DNA of 39,811 bases from Saprospiraceae bacterium (GCA_028284395.1 JANQRV010000498.1:1-39811); one strand, 5' to 3'; shown: positions 25,169 to 35,511, numbered from the stretch's first letter. The notes: generated by a model from the letters alone, not told the origin. A program made the numbers and translations.

Positions 25169-25216
25169 GGTGACCGATGCGTCTAACAATTTAAAACTAT
25201 TAAATCTTTTATCCGA

Positions 25217-28078
25217 ATGAAGCCATTTTCTTGGTCTTTGATGATCATAGGCCTGGCAGTGTTGAATTTATCATCTATTCCTGCCCTTTCACAGACCATA
25301 TTACAACCCGGTGACCTGGCAGTAATCGGCCTGGGTGCCAATGTAGGAGGTGATTTTGCGGACTGCAACACCAATGCCGGATTATCTTCTGGACGAGATC
25401 TAGTAAGCTTCGTTTGTTTCCAGGATATCGAACCCGGTACCATTATAGACATCACGGACAATGGGTGGGAACGAGGCCAGATCGACCGCTGGGGTAATGT
25501 GGAAGGTTTCTTGCGTGTTACGAGAACCGGGGCCATTATCCCCGCTGGCACCATCATCACTTTTGAGTTTCCACCCGCCGGAGAAGACTACATTGCCCGA
25601 ACCCCAGATACCGAGTGGAACTTTGAGTCGCTTGGCACCAATGCACTAAATTTCAACTCCAATGGTGATCAACTCTATTTTCTGCAGGGAGGAACCTGGG
25701 ATAATGGAACGACAATGGGGTGTTGTAATGGCAGTCAGGATGCCCAGTACCTAGGAGGGCGAATCTTGTTTGGCTTCAACACCAAAACCGATTGGAATGC
25801 CTTGGCTGAAGACTCCAAAGATTCTGGTTTACATCCGGACGTCATACCATGTTTTCATATGGAACCAACGGGAGGAACGACCAATTTCATCACTTATACT
25901 GGTCCGGTAGATGCCGCAACTCAATTGGAGTGGATAGGTAGGGTTTCTGATGCCACCAACTGGTCCACGTTTAACGACTGTAATGACTTTTTAAACAGTG
26001 CGCCCCTTCCACTAATGCTTCCCATCGCCCCCAACGAAATAACCATTGAATGTGTAGTCTGTCAGGGCTGTGCTGGTTTTTCCGACACACTATCATTTCT
26101 ACTTCCCAATACGGGAGGCCCCTTCCAGGTAGCATACACAGATGGTACCGACACCTTTATGATGACAGATATCACTAACGAAGCACAGCTTCCCATATCC
26201 GTGTTTAGTGATGCTCAATACGATGTGGTCAGTGTAACTGACGGCAGTGGCTGTCCCCTTTATTCAAACTTTAGAGCGGGCGCTACCGTAATGGTAACGG
26301 ATGGGCTTCAATTCACGAACCTGATCATATTAGGGGCTTCCTGTCCGGAAGCGGCAGATGGTAGTGCGGAACTAGTCATTGCTGGCGGTCAAGAACCATT
26401 CGACATTCAATGGTTCGACTCCCAAGACCAGGTCATAAATCGCTTAACCGATCAAATTCTAGTGGAAGGTTTGCCTGCCGGCAATTACAGCCTTCGGGTA
26501 GAAGATGCCGATGGATGTACAATTGCCGAAGATTTTACCGTCAACTCCGGAAATTCCTTCCCCGCTGTCACGTGCGAAGTTCTAGAACAACCGTCCTTTG
26601 CTGGCGACGATGGCGAAGTGCGTTTCAATATTATTGGAAGCAGTCCCCCTTTTCTAATCAAATGGGAAGGGCCCGTGACAGATTCAATGGTCGCGGCCAC
26701 TGAAGGAGAAGTTATTGTTCGCAACTTGCTTTCTGGTCAATATACGACCTCCATCAGTGGAGAAAATGGGTGTGCAAGCACCTGTACTTTCTCATTGGTA
26801 AGCTCCAATTGTAATGCAACATTAAGTTGCGAAGTATTAAACCAAGTGTCCACTTTCGACGGGGCGGATGGAGAAGCACAGCTAACTTATGGCGGTGGAA
26901 CACCTCCCTACACCATTGAATGGACTGGACCAATCACGGGTTCGGTTATCGAAAATTTTGCGGGTAGTATCATTCTCAGCACCTTACCGGCAGGAACGCA
27001 CAATATTTCACTAACGGATGCGGATGGCTGCTTCAGCAACTGCGTTTTCGAGATCACACAACCAACTTGCAATATAGGGTTGGAATTAGCAATTGAAACA
27101 CAGGCTTGCGATGGAATACCTTCGGGTTCCATTATTTCCGAAGTAATGGGTGCCGTGGGAGAGATACAGTACAACTGGACCGGTGTCGCCTTAGATGGTC
27201 AGCCAAACCCGACCGGATTAGAAGCGGGTAGATACACCCTGATTGTAATCGATGAAACAAACTGTAGAGATACTGCTTCTGTTGAAATAACTACCCCGGA
27301 AGGAATTTCAGCCGATGTAATAGCAATCGCATCAGGATGCGATTTGACACAGGGGACCATTCTCGTGTCGGGTGCAACGGGTGGTACACCACCATATAGT
27401 TTTTCAATCAACGGTTCCGCTGCCAGTCCGATCAACAGCTTTCCTTATTCTGTAAGTGGATATGCTCCTGGTTCGTATCAGATCGAAATCAAGGACAGTG
27501 GCAATTGTGCCTTTCAAACAGAAGCCACCGTCATCGAGATTGATCCTCCTGTTTTAGAGTTGGGCGCCGATTTGACCATTAAGCCCGGGGATAGCCTACT
27601 GATTGAACCCATCGCAAATTTTACCCCCACCGCTGTGAACTGGGACCCACCGGCAGGCCTTTCAACTCCGGACAGCCTTATTACCTTTGCACGTCCGGAC
27701 GTGTCTACAACTTATCGAATTACAGCAACGAATGAGGCGGGGTGTGAAACAGAAGCTACTTTCACCATATTTGTAGACCGAACCAGGAGCATATTTATTC
27801 CTTCCGCTTTTACACCAAACAATGATGGCAGAAATGACCTTTTAACCATATTTGGCGGAGATGACATCCTTAACGTAGTTTCCTTTCATGTGTTTGACCG
27901 CTGGGGAGGTCTTGTTTTCCAAACGGACAATATATCCATCAACAATCAAAGTAGTGGGTGGGATGGTACGTTTAAAGGTCAGCTGTTACCGGCTGGTACG
28001 TACGTATATTTTGCCGAAGTTCTCTTCAGTGGAAACGAAAGAGTTATTGTCGAGGGGTCGGTTAATTTGATTCGATGA
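25217..28078 (+). CDS. Secreted SprB-repeat protein with gliding-motility C-terminal domain
   Basis: The 953-residue protein has a signal peptide (MKPFSWSLMIIGLAVLNLSSIPALS, before Gln26). Residues 27-270 form one large beta domain with DITDNGW and PAGTIITFEFP, similar to lamin-tail-like domains of exported proteins. From about 360 to 775 there are five SprB-type repeats, each with a C-x(4-8)-DG(S/E) start, a GGxxPY/IxW centre and an L-x-A-G-x-Y/H closing turn followed by D-x-x-G/N-C. A PKD-like domain covers about 778-855. The C-terminus (858-953: FIPSAFTPNNDGRND, FHVFDRWGGLVFQ) is the gliding-motility-associated type B T9SS sorting domain. It stands alone with no SprF beside it, and its stop codon is 1 nt from that of the converging gene. 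Role as an adhesin or motility filament is a family inference. Confidence 0.85.
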   Translation: MKPFSWSLMIIGLAVLNLSSIPALSQTILQPGDLAVIGLGANVGGDFADCNTNAGLSSGRDLVSFVCFQDIEPGTIIDITDNGWERGQIDRWGNVEGFLRVTRTGAIIPAGTIITFEFPPAGEDYIARTPDTEWNFESLGTNALNFNSNGDQLYFLQGGTWDNGTTMGCCNGSQDAQYLGGRILFGFNTKTDWNALAEDSKDSGLHPDVIPCFHMEPTGGTTNFITYTGPVDAATQLEWIGRVSDATNWSTFNDCNDFLNSAPLPLMLPIAPNEITIECVVCQGCAGFSDTLSFLLPNTGGPFQVAYTDGTDTFMMTDITNEAQLPISVFSDAQYDVVSVTDGSGCPLYSNFRAGATVMVTDGLQFTNLIILGASCPEAADGSAELVIAGGQEPFDIQWFDSQDQVINRLTDQILVEGLPAGNYSLRVEDADGCTIAEDFTVNSGNSFPAVTCEVLEQPSFAGDDGEVRFNIIGSSPPFLIKWEGPVTDSMVAATEGEVIVRNLLSGQYTTSISGENGCASTCTFSLVSSNCNATLSCEVLNQVSTFDGADGEAQLTYGGGTPPYTIEWTGPITGSVIENFAGSIILSTLPAGTHNISLTDADGCFSNCVFEITQPTCNIGLELAIETQACDGIPSGSIISEVMGAVGEIQYNWTGVALDGQPNPTGLEAGRYTLIVIDETNCRDTASVEITTPEGISADVIAIASGCDLTQGTILVSGATGGTPPYSFSINGSAASPINSFPYSVSGYAPGSYQIEIKDSGNCAFQTEATVIEIDPPVLELGADLTIKPGDSLLIEPIANFTPTAVNWDPPAGLSTPDSLITFARPDVSTTYRITATNEAGCETEATFTIFVDRTRSIFIPSAFTPNNDGRNDLLTIFGGDDILNVVSFHVFDRWGGLVFQTDNISINNQSSGWDGTFKGQLLPAGTYVYFAEVLFSGNERVIVEGSVNLIR

Positions 28079-28079
28079 G

Positions 28080-29111
28080 TTACAACTCGTTGCTTTTCTT
28101 TTCAATTAGCTTCACATCCTCGGAAGCCATCTTCCGCTTGAGGTTGGTGATAATAGTTTCGATCTCTTCCTCCTTATCGTATTCCATTTCGACCAAAACC
28201 CTGGTATTCTTCCCGACCTTATGAGTTATGGGCTTGAAACCCTCTTTCTTCAAAGTCACTGCCATGCGGTCTGCATCAATTGAAAGGCTAAACTCCCCAA
28301 CGCTAATCAGCGCGGTATAGGGTTTGGGCTTAGGAATATTTTTTTCAATGGATTCGTAAGGAGTCGGTGCTGGTTCACCACTTTCTTTTGTGTCTCCTGA
28401 TGCCTTTTCTTCAACTTGATTAAAACCAATTTCCGGGGCTTCTACCGTCTTCTTCTGATTGCCATCCTCAACAATCGAATTTCGAGAAGGGCTTTCATTG
28501 ATAATAATCCTTTCGGAGTTTGGCCTGATATCGTCTTGAAAATAGACGTAATAGACAGCAAAAGCAACTAAGGTGAGGGTGATGGCAGCAATGGAAATAA
28601 CATTCCTTTCGAACCAGTTGGAGATGTTTCCAGTAATGGCTTCCTCAGTAATTTTGGGCTCATCGACCGGTTCTTTCACCACACTCTCTCGAATTGGCGG
28701 TAGCAGATCGATGGCCGGCAAACCAAAGGTCGATTTGTTGAAATTTTCCTTGTCCGGTAAAAATTGCAGCTCCTCTTCGAAATCCTTATATAAACGCCCG
28801 ATGTTTGGGAATACAACGATTTCTTTTTCGTCAATTGAGTTTTTTATGTCAGAAACATATTCGGAAACGACCTTTTGTGCATCGGAATAGGATAGCGTAT
28901 GCTTCTCTTTGATATATTTGATCAAAAAGCCATCGTTACCGGAAGATTTATATTTGAATTTCAATTCCTTAGTCGGTGGTAAGACTTTACCTTGTACCTG
29001 GTCAGATACAGCTTCCTGGTAATGGGTCTCGAATGCTCCTAACCCGGGAATGCTCACATTATCCTTTTCAAACAAGACTTCGGCAATATGTGTCCCTACG
29101 TCTATTTCCAT
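28080..29111 (-). CDS. HU-CCDC81 domain, transmembrane and SPOR domain protein
   Basis: The ATG at 29111 (MEIDVGTHIAEVLFEKDNVSIPGLGAF) gives 343 residues; the open frame adds seven basic residues before it. Residues 1-130 carry two HU/IHF-like (CCDC81-type) domains, with IPGLGAFET and VVFPNIGRLYKD as the two diagnostic turns. A single membrane segment follows at about 171-191 (VISIAAITLTLVAFAVYYVYF), then a charged linker and a SPOR domain (about 270-338) that binds denuded septal peptidoglycan. So the HU part faces the cytoplasm and the SPOR part the periplasm. This architecture is known from Bacteroidota and has been proposed to link chromosome or division functions; its role is untested. 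It converges on the 25217 gene. Confidence 0.88.
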   Translation of the reverse strand: MEIDVGTHIAEVLFEKDNVSIPGLGAFETHYQEAVSDQVQGKVLPPTKELKFKYKSSGNDGFLIKYIKEKHTLSYSDAQKVVSEYVSDIKNSIDEKEIVVFPNIGRLYKDFEEELQFLPDKENFNKSTFGLPAIDLLPPIRESVVKEPVDEPKITEEAITGNISNWFERNVISIAAITLTLVAFAVYYVYFQDDIRPNSERIIINESPSRNSIVEDGNQKKTVEAPEIGFNQVEEKASGDTKESGEPAPTPYESIEKNIPKPKPYTALISVGEFSLSIDADRMAVTLKKEGFKPITHKVGKNTRVLVEMEYDKEEEIETIITNLKRKMASEDVKLIEKKSNEL

Positions 29112-29200
29112 ATACCTTCTTAATCTAAACAATTAAACCATACAAATTACATCAATTTGAAGCAAATAATCAAGTAAAGACAAGGCATTCGAAGTAAAAA

Positions 29201-30166
29201 TCACCAGATCTTATCAGGTATGAGATAATTCTGTACATAATCCCGAATCCCTTCTTCTAAGGTATGGAATCTATCGGTATATCCAGCTTCTACGAGTTTG
29301 GTCATATCGGCTTGCGTATAGTACTGGTAAGTATCCCGAATATCTTCAGGAGTATCGATAAACGAGATATCCACTGCTTTATCGGCGGACTCAAAGGTAT
29401 TAACCGCCAAATCCCAAAAGGAACGAGCTTGGCCCGTACCAAGATTGTAGAGACCGTTATTCACTTTATTTTGGAACAAGAAGTAACAAACCGCCACGAC
29501 ATCTTTGACATATACGAAGTCTCGACTTTGTTCGCCATCTTTGAAGTCCGGACGATGGGATCTAAATAATTTCATGGCCCCGGTCCGACCAATCTGCCGA
29601 TGGGTGTGAAAAACAACGGAAGCCATCCGCCCCTTGTGATATTCATTCGGGCCGTAAACATTGAAGAATTTAAGCCCAATCCAGCGCGGCGGACAATGCG
29701 TTTGCTTCAGTGCCCACTTATCAAACTCATTTTTGGAATCCCCGTAGGGGTTGAGTGGTTTCAGGTTCTCGACCAGCGCATGATCGTCCTTATACCCTCT
29801 TTCCCCTAACCCATAGGTTGCAGCACTCGAGGCATAAATGAGTGGAATCCCCTTTTGCGTACAAAGCCTCCAGAGGTCCTTCGTATAGTTGAGATTGAGT
29901 CGATCAAAAATGGTCGTATCCTTTTCGGTGGTATCGGTTCGGGCACCGAGGTGAAAAATACCATCGACGGAATCAGCTTCCTGTGCCAACCAAACATGAA
30001 AGTCATCACGATCAATTTTTTCCCGGAAATACTTCCCTTCCAGGTTGCGATTTTTTGCTACCTGCGAAAAGTCATCTACCAACACGAGGTCTCGATGACC
30101 TTCGTCGTTGAGTTTTTTTACCATGCAACTCCCAATAAAACCAGCGGCTCCTGTTACTATGATCAT
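29201..30166 (-). CDS. hldD: ADP-L-glycero-D-manno-heptose-6-epimerase
   Basis: The 321-residue protein is an extended short-chain dehydrogenase: GAAGFIG at 6-12 binds NADP, and the catalytic Tyr141/Lys145 lie in PYGDSKNEFDKW, the HldD-specific form. VYGPNEYHKGRMASV and SRDFVYVKDV are the HldD hallmarks. It converts ADP-D-glycero- to ADP-L-glycero-D-manno-heptose, a building block of the LPS inner core. The gene lies 38 nt after gcvP and could be read with it; functional linkage is not obvious. Confidence 0.93.
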   Translation of the reverse strand: MIIVTGAAGFIGSCMVKKLNDEGHRDLVLVDDFSQVAKNRNLEGKYFREKIDRDDFHVWLAQEADSVDGIFHLGARTDTTEKDTTIFDRLNLNYTKDLWRLCTQKGIPLIYASSAATYGLGERGYKDDHALVENLKPLNPYGDSKNEFDKWALKQTHCPPRWIGLKFFNVYGPNEYHKGRMASVVFHTHRQIGRTGAMKLFRSHRPDFKDGEQSRDFVYVKDVVAVCYFLFQNKVNNGLYNLGTGQARSFWDLAVNTFESADKAVDISFIDTPEDIRDTYQYYTQADMTKLVEAGYTDRFHTLEEGIRDYVQNYLIPDKIW

Positions 30167-30204
30167 TTGAAACAGTTGAGAAATTCGATTATTGTACGAC
30201 TCTC

Positions 30205-33087
30205 TTATTCATAGGCTTCGATGGGCGGACAAGTACAGACCAAATGGCGATCACCGAAAGCATTATTCACTCTCCCCACTGAGGGCCAAAATTTATACCC
30301 TTCACGCAAATAAGGCAATGGATAAGCGGCCTTTTCTCTAGAATAAGGGTAGGGCCATTCGTCAGCTGTAACAACGGCAGCTGTATGAGGAGCATTTTTT
30401 AATACATTCGATTCAGCATCCGCAGTCCCCCGAGCAACTTCATCTATTTCTTCTTTGATTTGAATCATAGCATCACAGAAGCGATCGAGCTCGTCTTTAC
30501 TTTCGCTTTCTGTTGGCTCAATCATCATGGTATTGGGCACTGGCCAGGATAAAGTCGGAGCATGAAAACCATAATCGATGAGCCTCTTGGCTACATCTTC
30601 CGCTCCAACAAAAGCTTTAAATGGCCGAATATCTATGATCAGTTCATGCGCAGATCGGCCGTTGGCTCCTGCAAACAGGACGTTATAATGCTTTTCTAAC
30701 CTTGATTTAATGTAATTAGCGTTGAGTATGGCATATCTGGTGGCATCCGTCACCCCTTGTAACCCCAACATCCGAATGTAAGCATAGGAAATAAGCAAAA
30801 TGCTCGCACTGCCCCAAGGAGCAGCAGAAACGGCGTGAATCCCCTTTTCACCACCGGTCTCGATCAAAGGGTGCTTTGGCAAGAAAGGGGCCAGACTTTC
30901 ATTCACGCAGATTGGCCCCATTCCGGGTCCACCGCCACCATGTGGAATGCTAAAAGTTTTGTGCAAGTTAAGGTGACAAACATCTGCATTGATGATTCCC
31001 GGGCTGGTCAGTCCAACTTGAGCATTCATATTTGCCCCATCCATATAAACTTTGCCCCCGTTTTCATGAACGATATCACAAATCTCACGGATGTGCGTCT
31101 CAAAAACCCCGTGAGTGGAAGGGTAAGTGACCATCAAAGATGACAATTTATCCTGATGTAATGCAGCTTTTTCCCTTAAGTCCTCAACATCAATGTTCCC
31201 CTGCTCATCACATTGTACCACCACCACCTTCATGCCTGCCATCACGGCACTCGCTGGATTCGTCCCATGAGCCGAAGAAGGGATCAAGGCTACATTGCGA
31301 TGATGGTCTCCATTGGCTTCGTGAAAGGCCCTAATGGTCAACAAACCTGCATATTCTCCCTGTGCTCCAGAATTTGGCTGTAATGAACATGCTGCAAAAC
31401 CAGTAATTTCACTCAAATATTCCTCTAATTCGGTAAATATTTGTTGATAGCCCTTGGTTTGATTCAGCGGTACGAAAGGATGAAGATTGGCAAACTCGTC
31501 CCAGCTGACCGGCATCAACTGCGTAGCTGCATTCAATTTCATTGTACACGAACCTAGTGGTATCATCGAATGCATCAACGAAAGATCCTTATTCTCCAAA
31601 CGCTTGATGTAGCGCATCATCTTCGTTTCCGTATGGAAACTGTTAAAAATGGGGTGTTGCAGATAATTCGTTGTTCGCTGCAACGCAGCCGGTATCGCGA
31701 CCTGAAGGCTTTGAACCCCTTCCAAGGAAAGCGAAACCGCAGGAGAAGAATCGACAGGTATCGCAAAAATCTGCAGAATCTTTTCTAGATCTTGGAGGGT
31801 CGTAGTCTCGTCAAGCGATATTTGAATGCCATTATCCGAATAACTAAAGTTTATTTCGGCTGCCAATGCACGGGACTGTATGGCCATTCGAGTCGATTCA
31901 GAAACTTGCAATCGTATGGTATCGAAAAAGGCAGTATTTACATTAGAATATCCTAAATCCTGCAATCCCTTCGACAACAGGAGCCCCATAGTATGAATTC
32001 TTTCCGCAATTGCCCTAATTCCCTCTGGGCCATGGTAGACAGCATACATACCGGCCATGATGGCCAACAAAGCTTGTGCGGTGCAGATATTTGAAGTGGC
32101 CTTTTCCCGGCGGATGTGCTGCTCTCTGGTTTGCAGCGCCATCCTAAGTCCCCGATTTCCCTGTACATCCTCGGAAACACCAATGATACGGCCAGGAATC
32201 AAACGCTTGTATTTATCAAGTGTAGCAAAGTAAGCTGCATGAGGGCCTCCATATCCCATCGGTACTCCAAAGCGCTGAGTGTTACCAACTACAGCATCTG
32301 CTCCCCATTCACCAGGTGGTGTCAGTAGAGACAAACTTAGTATATCGGCGGCAACCACGACATTAATATCCTGTTCGCCCGCAGTTTGCGCCAAATGACG
32401 ATAATCCTCAATAATGCCACTTTTGCCAGGGTACTGCAGCAAAATCCCAAAGACGTTATCAGATAGGTCGAAAGCAGTCCATGGTTGAACGACAATTTCG
32501 ATACCGAACGGCTCCGCCCGCGTTTGTAAAATAGAAATGGTTTGAGGCAGTACTTCATCAGAAACCAAAAATTTATTAATCGGAACTGCTTTGTTTCGCT
32601 TGTTCTTCACACTGTAAAACATGGTCATTGCTTCGGCCGCCGCGGTGCCTTCATCCAAAAGCGAAGCATTTGCAATCGGCAAAGCAGTCAGGTCGCTGAC
32701 CATAGTTTGAAAATTCAAAAGCGCCTCGAGCCGCCCCTGGGCAATTTCGGCCTGATAGGGGGTATATTGTGTATACCACCCCGGGTTGTGGAAGATATTG
32801 CGTGCAATCACGTTGGGCGTGACGGTACCGTGGTAGCCCATGCCGATGAAACTCTTAAATACCTTATTGGAGGCAGCAATTTTTTTGAGTTCCTTTAAAT
32901 ACTCGAATTCGGTAAGAGCAGGAGGCAATTCCAATGCTTTCTGAAGTCGAATATCACTGGGGATTGTTTCTTTGATAAGCTCTTCAAGCGAAGAGGCCTT
33001 GATTGTTTGAAGCATGGAATCAAGTTCAGCCTCGCCAATACCAATATGCCGCTTTGCAAATTGATCGAAGGGATTTATTCTATTCAT
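30205..33087 (-). CDS. gcvP: Glycine dehydrogenase (decarboxylating), P-protein of the glycine cleavage system
   Basis: The ATG at 33087 ([16 protein letters not shown]) gives 960 residues, the usual length of the fused single-chain P-protein; the open frame extends 27 codons further without homology. Both halves are present: the N-terminal part ([37 protein letters not shown]) and the catalytic C-terminal part with the PLP lysine in [18 protein letters not shown]. It is the PLP-dependent, glycine-decarboxylating step, passing the aminomethyl group to lipoyl-GcvH. The gcvH and gcvT genes are not in the window. A -7 box at 33166-33173 gives a leader of about 75 nt; no glycine riboswitch was recognised. 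Confidence 0.98.
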   Translation of the reverse strand: MNRINPFDQFAKRHIGIGEAELDSMLQTIKASSLEELIKETIPSDIRLQKALELPPALTEFEYLKELKKIAASNKVFKSFIGMGYHGTVTPNVIARNIFHNPGWYTQYTPYQAEIAQGRLEALLNFQTMVSDLTALPIANASLLDEGTAAAEAMTMFYSVKNKRNKAVPINKFLVSDEVLPQTISILQTRAEPFGIEIVVQPWTAFDLSDNVFGILLQYPGKSGIIEDYRHLAQTAGEQDINVVVAADILSLSLLTPPGEWGADAVVGNTQRFGVPMGYGGPHAAYFATLDKYKRLIPGRIIGVSEDVQGNRGLRMALQTREQHIRREKATSNICTAQALLAIMAGMYAVYHGPEGIRAIAERIHTMGLLLSKGLQDLGYSNVNTAFFDTIRLQVSESTRMAIQSRALAAEINFSYSDNGIQISLDETTTLQDLEKILQIFAIPVDSSPAVSLSLEGVQSLQVAIPAALQRTTNYLQHPIFNSFHTETKMMRYIKRLENKDLSLMHSMIPLGSCTMKLNAATQLMPVSWDEFANLHPFVPLNQTKGYQQIFTELEEYLSEITGFAACSLQPNSGAQGEYAGLLTIRAFHEANGDHHRNVALIPSSAHGTNPASAVMAGMKVVVVQCDEQGNIDVEDLREKAALHQDKLSSLMVTYPSTHGVFETHIREICDIVHENGGKVYMDGANMNAQVGLTSPGIINADVCHLNLHKTFSIPHGGGGPGMGPICVNESLAPFLPKHPLIETGGEKGIHAVSAAPWGSASILLISYAYIRMLGLQGVTDATRYAILNANYIKSRLEKHYNVLFAGANGRSAHELIIDIRPFKAFVGAEDVAKRLIDYGFHAPTLSWPVPNTMMIEPTESESKDELDRFCDAMIQIKEEIDEVARGTADAESNVLKNAPHTAAVVTADEWPYPYSREKAAYPLPYLREGYKFWPSVGRVNNAFGDRHLVCTCPPIEAYE

Positions 33088-33165
33088 TTCGCGTTTTAAA
33101 ACTTTGATTTGGTTAGGTTCACCCGGTATAATTTCCTGAAATCTCCGGAGTAATATACTTGCGCG

Positions 33166-33173
33166 CAAATATA
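33166..33173 (-). promoter_or_regulatory. -7 promoter box for gcvP
   Basis: TATATTTG on the minus strand is a perfect TAnnTTTG element about 79 nt before the gcvP ATG, in the gap after the thiolase gene. No TTG lies at the normal spacing. Confidence 0.45.
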
Positions 33174-33197
33174 ATACAAATAAGGATTTGGCCTACC

Positions 33198-34376
33198 TTA
33201 CATTCTTTCAATGATAATGGCTGATGCGCCCCCTCCTCCATTACACAATGTAGCTAAACCTACCGAACCGTCATTTTGTTCAAGTACATTGTTCAAAGTT
33301 GTAACGATCCGAGCTCCCGAAGCTCCCAAAGGGTGCCCCAGGCTAACACCTCCACCGTAAATGTTGACTTTCTCCGGTGCAACACCTAGTTCCATATTGA
33401 AGGCGAGTGGAACCACTGCAAATGCTTCGTTCACTTCTATAAAATCTATATCGTCGAATGTCATGCCCGCCCGTTTCAATGCCTTGGGCGCAGCCAATGT
33501 TGGAGCAGTTGTAAACCACTGCGGCTCTTGTGCAGCGTCGGCAAATGCAACGATTTTGGCAACCGGCTTTACACCCAACGTTTCTGCCTTTTCTTTACTC
33601 ATGAGCACTAAAGCGGCTGCACCGTCATTGATCGTAGAAGCGTTGGCTGCAGTCACCGTCCCATCTTTTGAAAATGCGGGGCGAAGGGTTGGTATCTTTT
33701 CAAATTTCACTCTCTTGTATTCTTCATCTTCCGTAATAATAAGCGGATCTCCTTTGCGCTGCGGAACTTCAACTCCCACGATCTCATTTCCGAATTTGCC
33801 ATTCTCAGTAGTCTGCGCGGCCAGTTGATAAGACCGAATAGCGTAGGCATCCTGCTCTTCCCGGCTGATGTTGTATTTCTTGGCTGTATTATCACCACAG
33901 ACCCCCATGGCCATGTGATCGTAGGCATCCGTCAGACCGTCTCTTGCCAAACCATCAATAAATTGACCATTTCCATACTTATAACCCCAACGCGCATTAG
34001 GTACGTAAAACGGTGTATTCGTCATACTTTCCATCCCCCCTGCAATCACCACATCATTATGGCCCAACATGATGCTTTGTGCTCCAAACATAATGGCTTT
34101 CATTCCCGAAGAACAAACCTTGTTAACAGTCGTACACGGTACGTTCAGTCCAATACCAGCTCCCAATGCAGCTTGGCGCGCGGGTGCTTGTCCTAAATTA
34201 GCCGATACAACATTGCCAAAGAACACTTCTTCTACTTCAGTAGCTGCCACGCTACCTTTTTCAAGTGCCCCTTTGATAGCAGCACTCCCAAGCTGGATGG
34301 CAGACAAAGATTTGAATACCCCACCGAAACTCCCCATTGGGGTCCGAACAGCAGAGATGATGTATGCTTCTTTCAT
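33198..34376 (-). CDS. Acetyl-CoA C-acetyltransferase (thiolase II)
   Basis: The 392-residue protein is a full thiolase: active-site Cys88 in NKVCSSGMKA, the GGMESMTNTPF loop, the NEAFAVVPLAF loop, His348 region in GGGVSLGHPLGASGAR, and the second cysteine in LCNGGGGASA. It condenses two acetyl-CoA or cleaves acetoacetyl-CoA, in the cytoplasm. Sequence form is that of biosynthetic/degradative acetyl-CoA acetyltransferases (AtoB/PhaA type), but neighbours give no pathway. It has a clear promoter upstream at 34408-34437. Confidence 0.93.
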   Translation of the reverse strand: MKEAYIISAVRTPMGSFGGVFKSLSAIQLGSAAIKGALEKGSVAATEVEEVFFGNVVSANLGQAPARQAALGAGIGLNVPCTTVNKVCSSGMKAIMFGAQSIMLGHNDVVIAGGMESMTNTPFYVPNARWGYKYGNGQFIDGLARDGLTDAYDHMAMGVCGDNTAKKYNISREEQDAYAIRSYQLAAQTTENGKFGNEIVGVEVPQRKGDPLIITEDEEYKRVKFEKIPTLRPAFSKDGTVTAANASTINDGAAALVLMSKEKAETLGVKPVAKIVAFADAAQEPQWFTTAPTLAAPKALKRAGMTFDDIDFIEVNEAFAVVPLAFNMELGVAPEKVNIYGGGVSLGHPLGASGARIVTTLNNVLEQNDGSVGLATLCNGGGGASAIIIERM

Positions 34377-34407
34377 AATCTTATTTAAATAAACTCAGGA
34401 ATAATCG

Positions 34408-34437
34408 CAAAAGTAAAGCTAATCTACAAGTCTCCAA
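34408..34437 (-). promoter_or_regulatory. Promoter for the thiolase gene
   Basis: On the minus strand TTG (34435-34437) is followed after exactly 19 nt by TACTTTTG (34408-34415), a full match to the Bacteroidota sigma-A consensus. Transcription should start about 25 nt before the ATG at 34376. Confidence 0.72.
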
Positions 34438-34499
34438 ATGATATACAGCTGTAAGCTGTAAAATGTTGCCGGCCCTATTTGAAAAATCACGACATATCA

Positions 34500-34530
34500 T
34501 TGCTTTTCAAAGAAAGTTTACTTATATTTG
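34500..34530 (+). promoter_or_regulatory. Promoter for the initiator tRNA
   Basis: TTG (34500-34502), then 20 nt, then TATATTTG (34523-34530): both halves of the consensus. A leader with a short stem (CCCGT and ACGGG, 34535-34551) lies between the box and the tRNA start and is probably trimmed during maturation. Confidence 0.75.
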
Positions 34531-34560
34531 CAATCCCGTTGAAATGACGGGTTATAATAT

Positions 34561-34633
<73 letters not shown>

Positions 34634-34642
34634 CAAAAAAAG

Positions 34643-34681
34643 AAAAGCCATGGATCAAATGATATTGATTCATGGCTTTTT
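34643..34681. terminator. Bidirectional terminator between the tRNA and clpP
   Basis: A long stem of about 16 bp with one G-T pair (34643-34658 with 34665-34680, loop ATGATA) has T-rich tails on both strands. On the plus strand it ends the tRNA transcript, and on the minus strand it ends clpP, whose stop is at 34700. Confidence 0.85.
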
Positions 34682-34699
34682 CTCAGTTGGTGCCTCAAC

Positions 34700-35392
34700 T
34701 CATTTCCTTCCACTAATTACTTCATCCACCAAACCGTAAGCGACCGCTTCTTGCGCTGTCATCCAATTGTCGCGATCACAATCTAACTGTATCTTTTCAT
34801 AGTCCTGACCAGTATTTTCCTGTAGTATCTCGTATAGCTCCCTTTGCAAATTCTTAAATAAGTCGTACGTAATTTGCATGTCGGAAACTTGGCCTTGCAT
34901 TCCCCCTGCCGGTTGATGGATCATCACCCTGCTATGTGGCAAACACACCCTTTGGCCTTTGGCTCCTGAAGACAGCAATACCGCTCCCATCGATGCAGCC
35001 ATACTAGTGCAAATGGTACTGACTTCGGGAGAAACGTATTGCATAGTATCGTAGATACCCAATCCGGCAGTCACCGATCCTCCGGGGCTATTGATGTACA
35101 TTTGAATCGCTCTTTGGGGGTCGAGAGAATCCAGGAATAATAGTTGCGCTTGTATGACATTGGCAACATAGTCATCGACACCCACTCCCAGGAAAATAAT
35201 TCGGTCCATCATCAACCTGGAAAAAACATCCATTTGAGTCACGTTCAGATGTCTTTCCTCGATGACCGAAGGCGTAAAACCAAAAAGTTGTGGCGACCTT
35301 GGCACCGTTTGTTGAATGTAGTGCTCCAAATGATTGGCAGACATGCCAAGATGCCGAACTGCATATTGCATGAAACTCGGATTACTTTTCAT
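34700..35392 (-). CDS. clpP: ATP-dependent Clp protease proteolytic subunit
   Basis: ClpP is the serine-protease barrel that degrades proteins unfolded by ClpX or ClpA. The ATG at 35392 (MKSNPSFMQYAVRHLGMS) gives 230 residues; the frame is open 22 codons further up but those codons cover a palindrome and look non-coding. The catalytic triad is complete: Ser134 in MAASMGAVLL, His159 in SRVMIHQPAGG, and Asp208 in DRDNWMTAQEA, at the spacings seen in E. coli ClpP. YINSPGGSVTAGLGIYDTM is the other hallmark. clpX is not next to it. A non-catalytic N-terminal extension of about 40 residues is usual in Bacteroidota. Confidence 0.97.
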   Translation of the reverse strand: MKSNPSFMQYAVRHLGMSANHLEHYIQQTVPRSPQLFGFTPSVIEERHLNVTQMDVFSRLMMDRIIFLGVGVDDYVANVIQAQLLFLDSLDPQRAIQMYINSPGGSVTAGLGIYDTMQYVSPEVSTICTSMAASMGAVLLSSGAKGQRVCLPHSRVMIHQPAGGMQGQVSDMQITYDLFKNLQRELYEILQENTGQDYEKIQLDCDRDNWMTAQEAVAYGLVDEVISGRK

Positions 35393-35447
35393 TACTTTGG
35401 ATTTGCTATTTGAAAAATGTGTGAATTCAGGGCATGAGCCCGCCCAT

Positions 35448-35479
35448 AGATCTGGCAAATCTTCAGATTTGCCAGATCT
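35448..35479. repeat. 32-nt near-perfect inverted repeat upstream of clpP
   Basis: Two 15-nt arms (35448-35462 and 35465-35479) are exactly complementary around a TC centre; with a TTCA tetraloop the RNA stem is 14 bp. It lies between the 58-residue ORF (stop at 35512) and clpP (ATG at 35392), both on the minus strand. There is no T-run after it on either strand, so it is not a standard terminator; an RNA-processing site, attenuator or dispersed palindrome are all possible. Confidence 0.75.
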
Positions 35480-35511
35480 TAAGAACTAACGCACCAAACT
35501 TAGACAGAAGC

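Noticed and set aside
33088..33165. Glycine riboswitch before gcvP
   Set aside because: The leader is only about 75 nt and I see no aptamer-like conserved core.
33088..33168. 27-codon extension of gcvP
   Set aside because: P-proteins start near [16 protein letters not shown]; the extension also covers the likely promoter.
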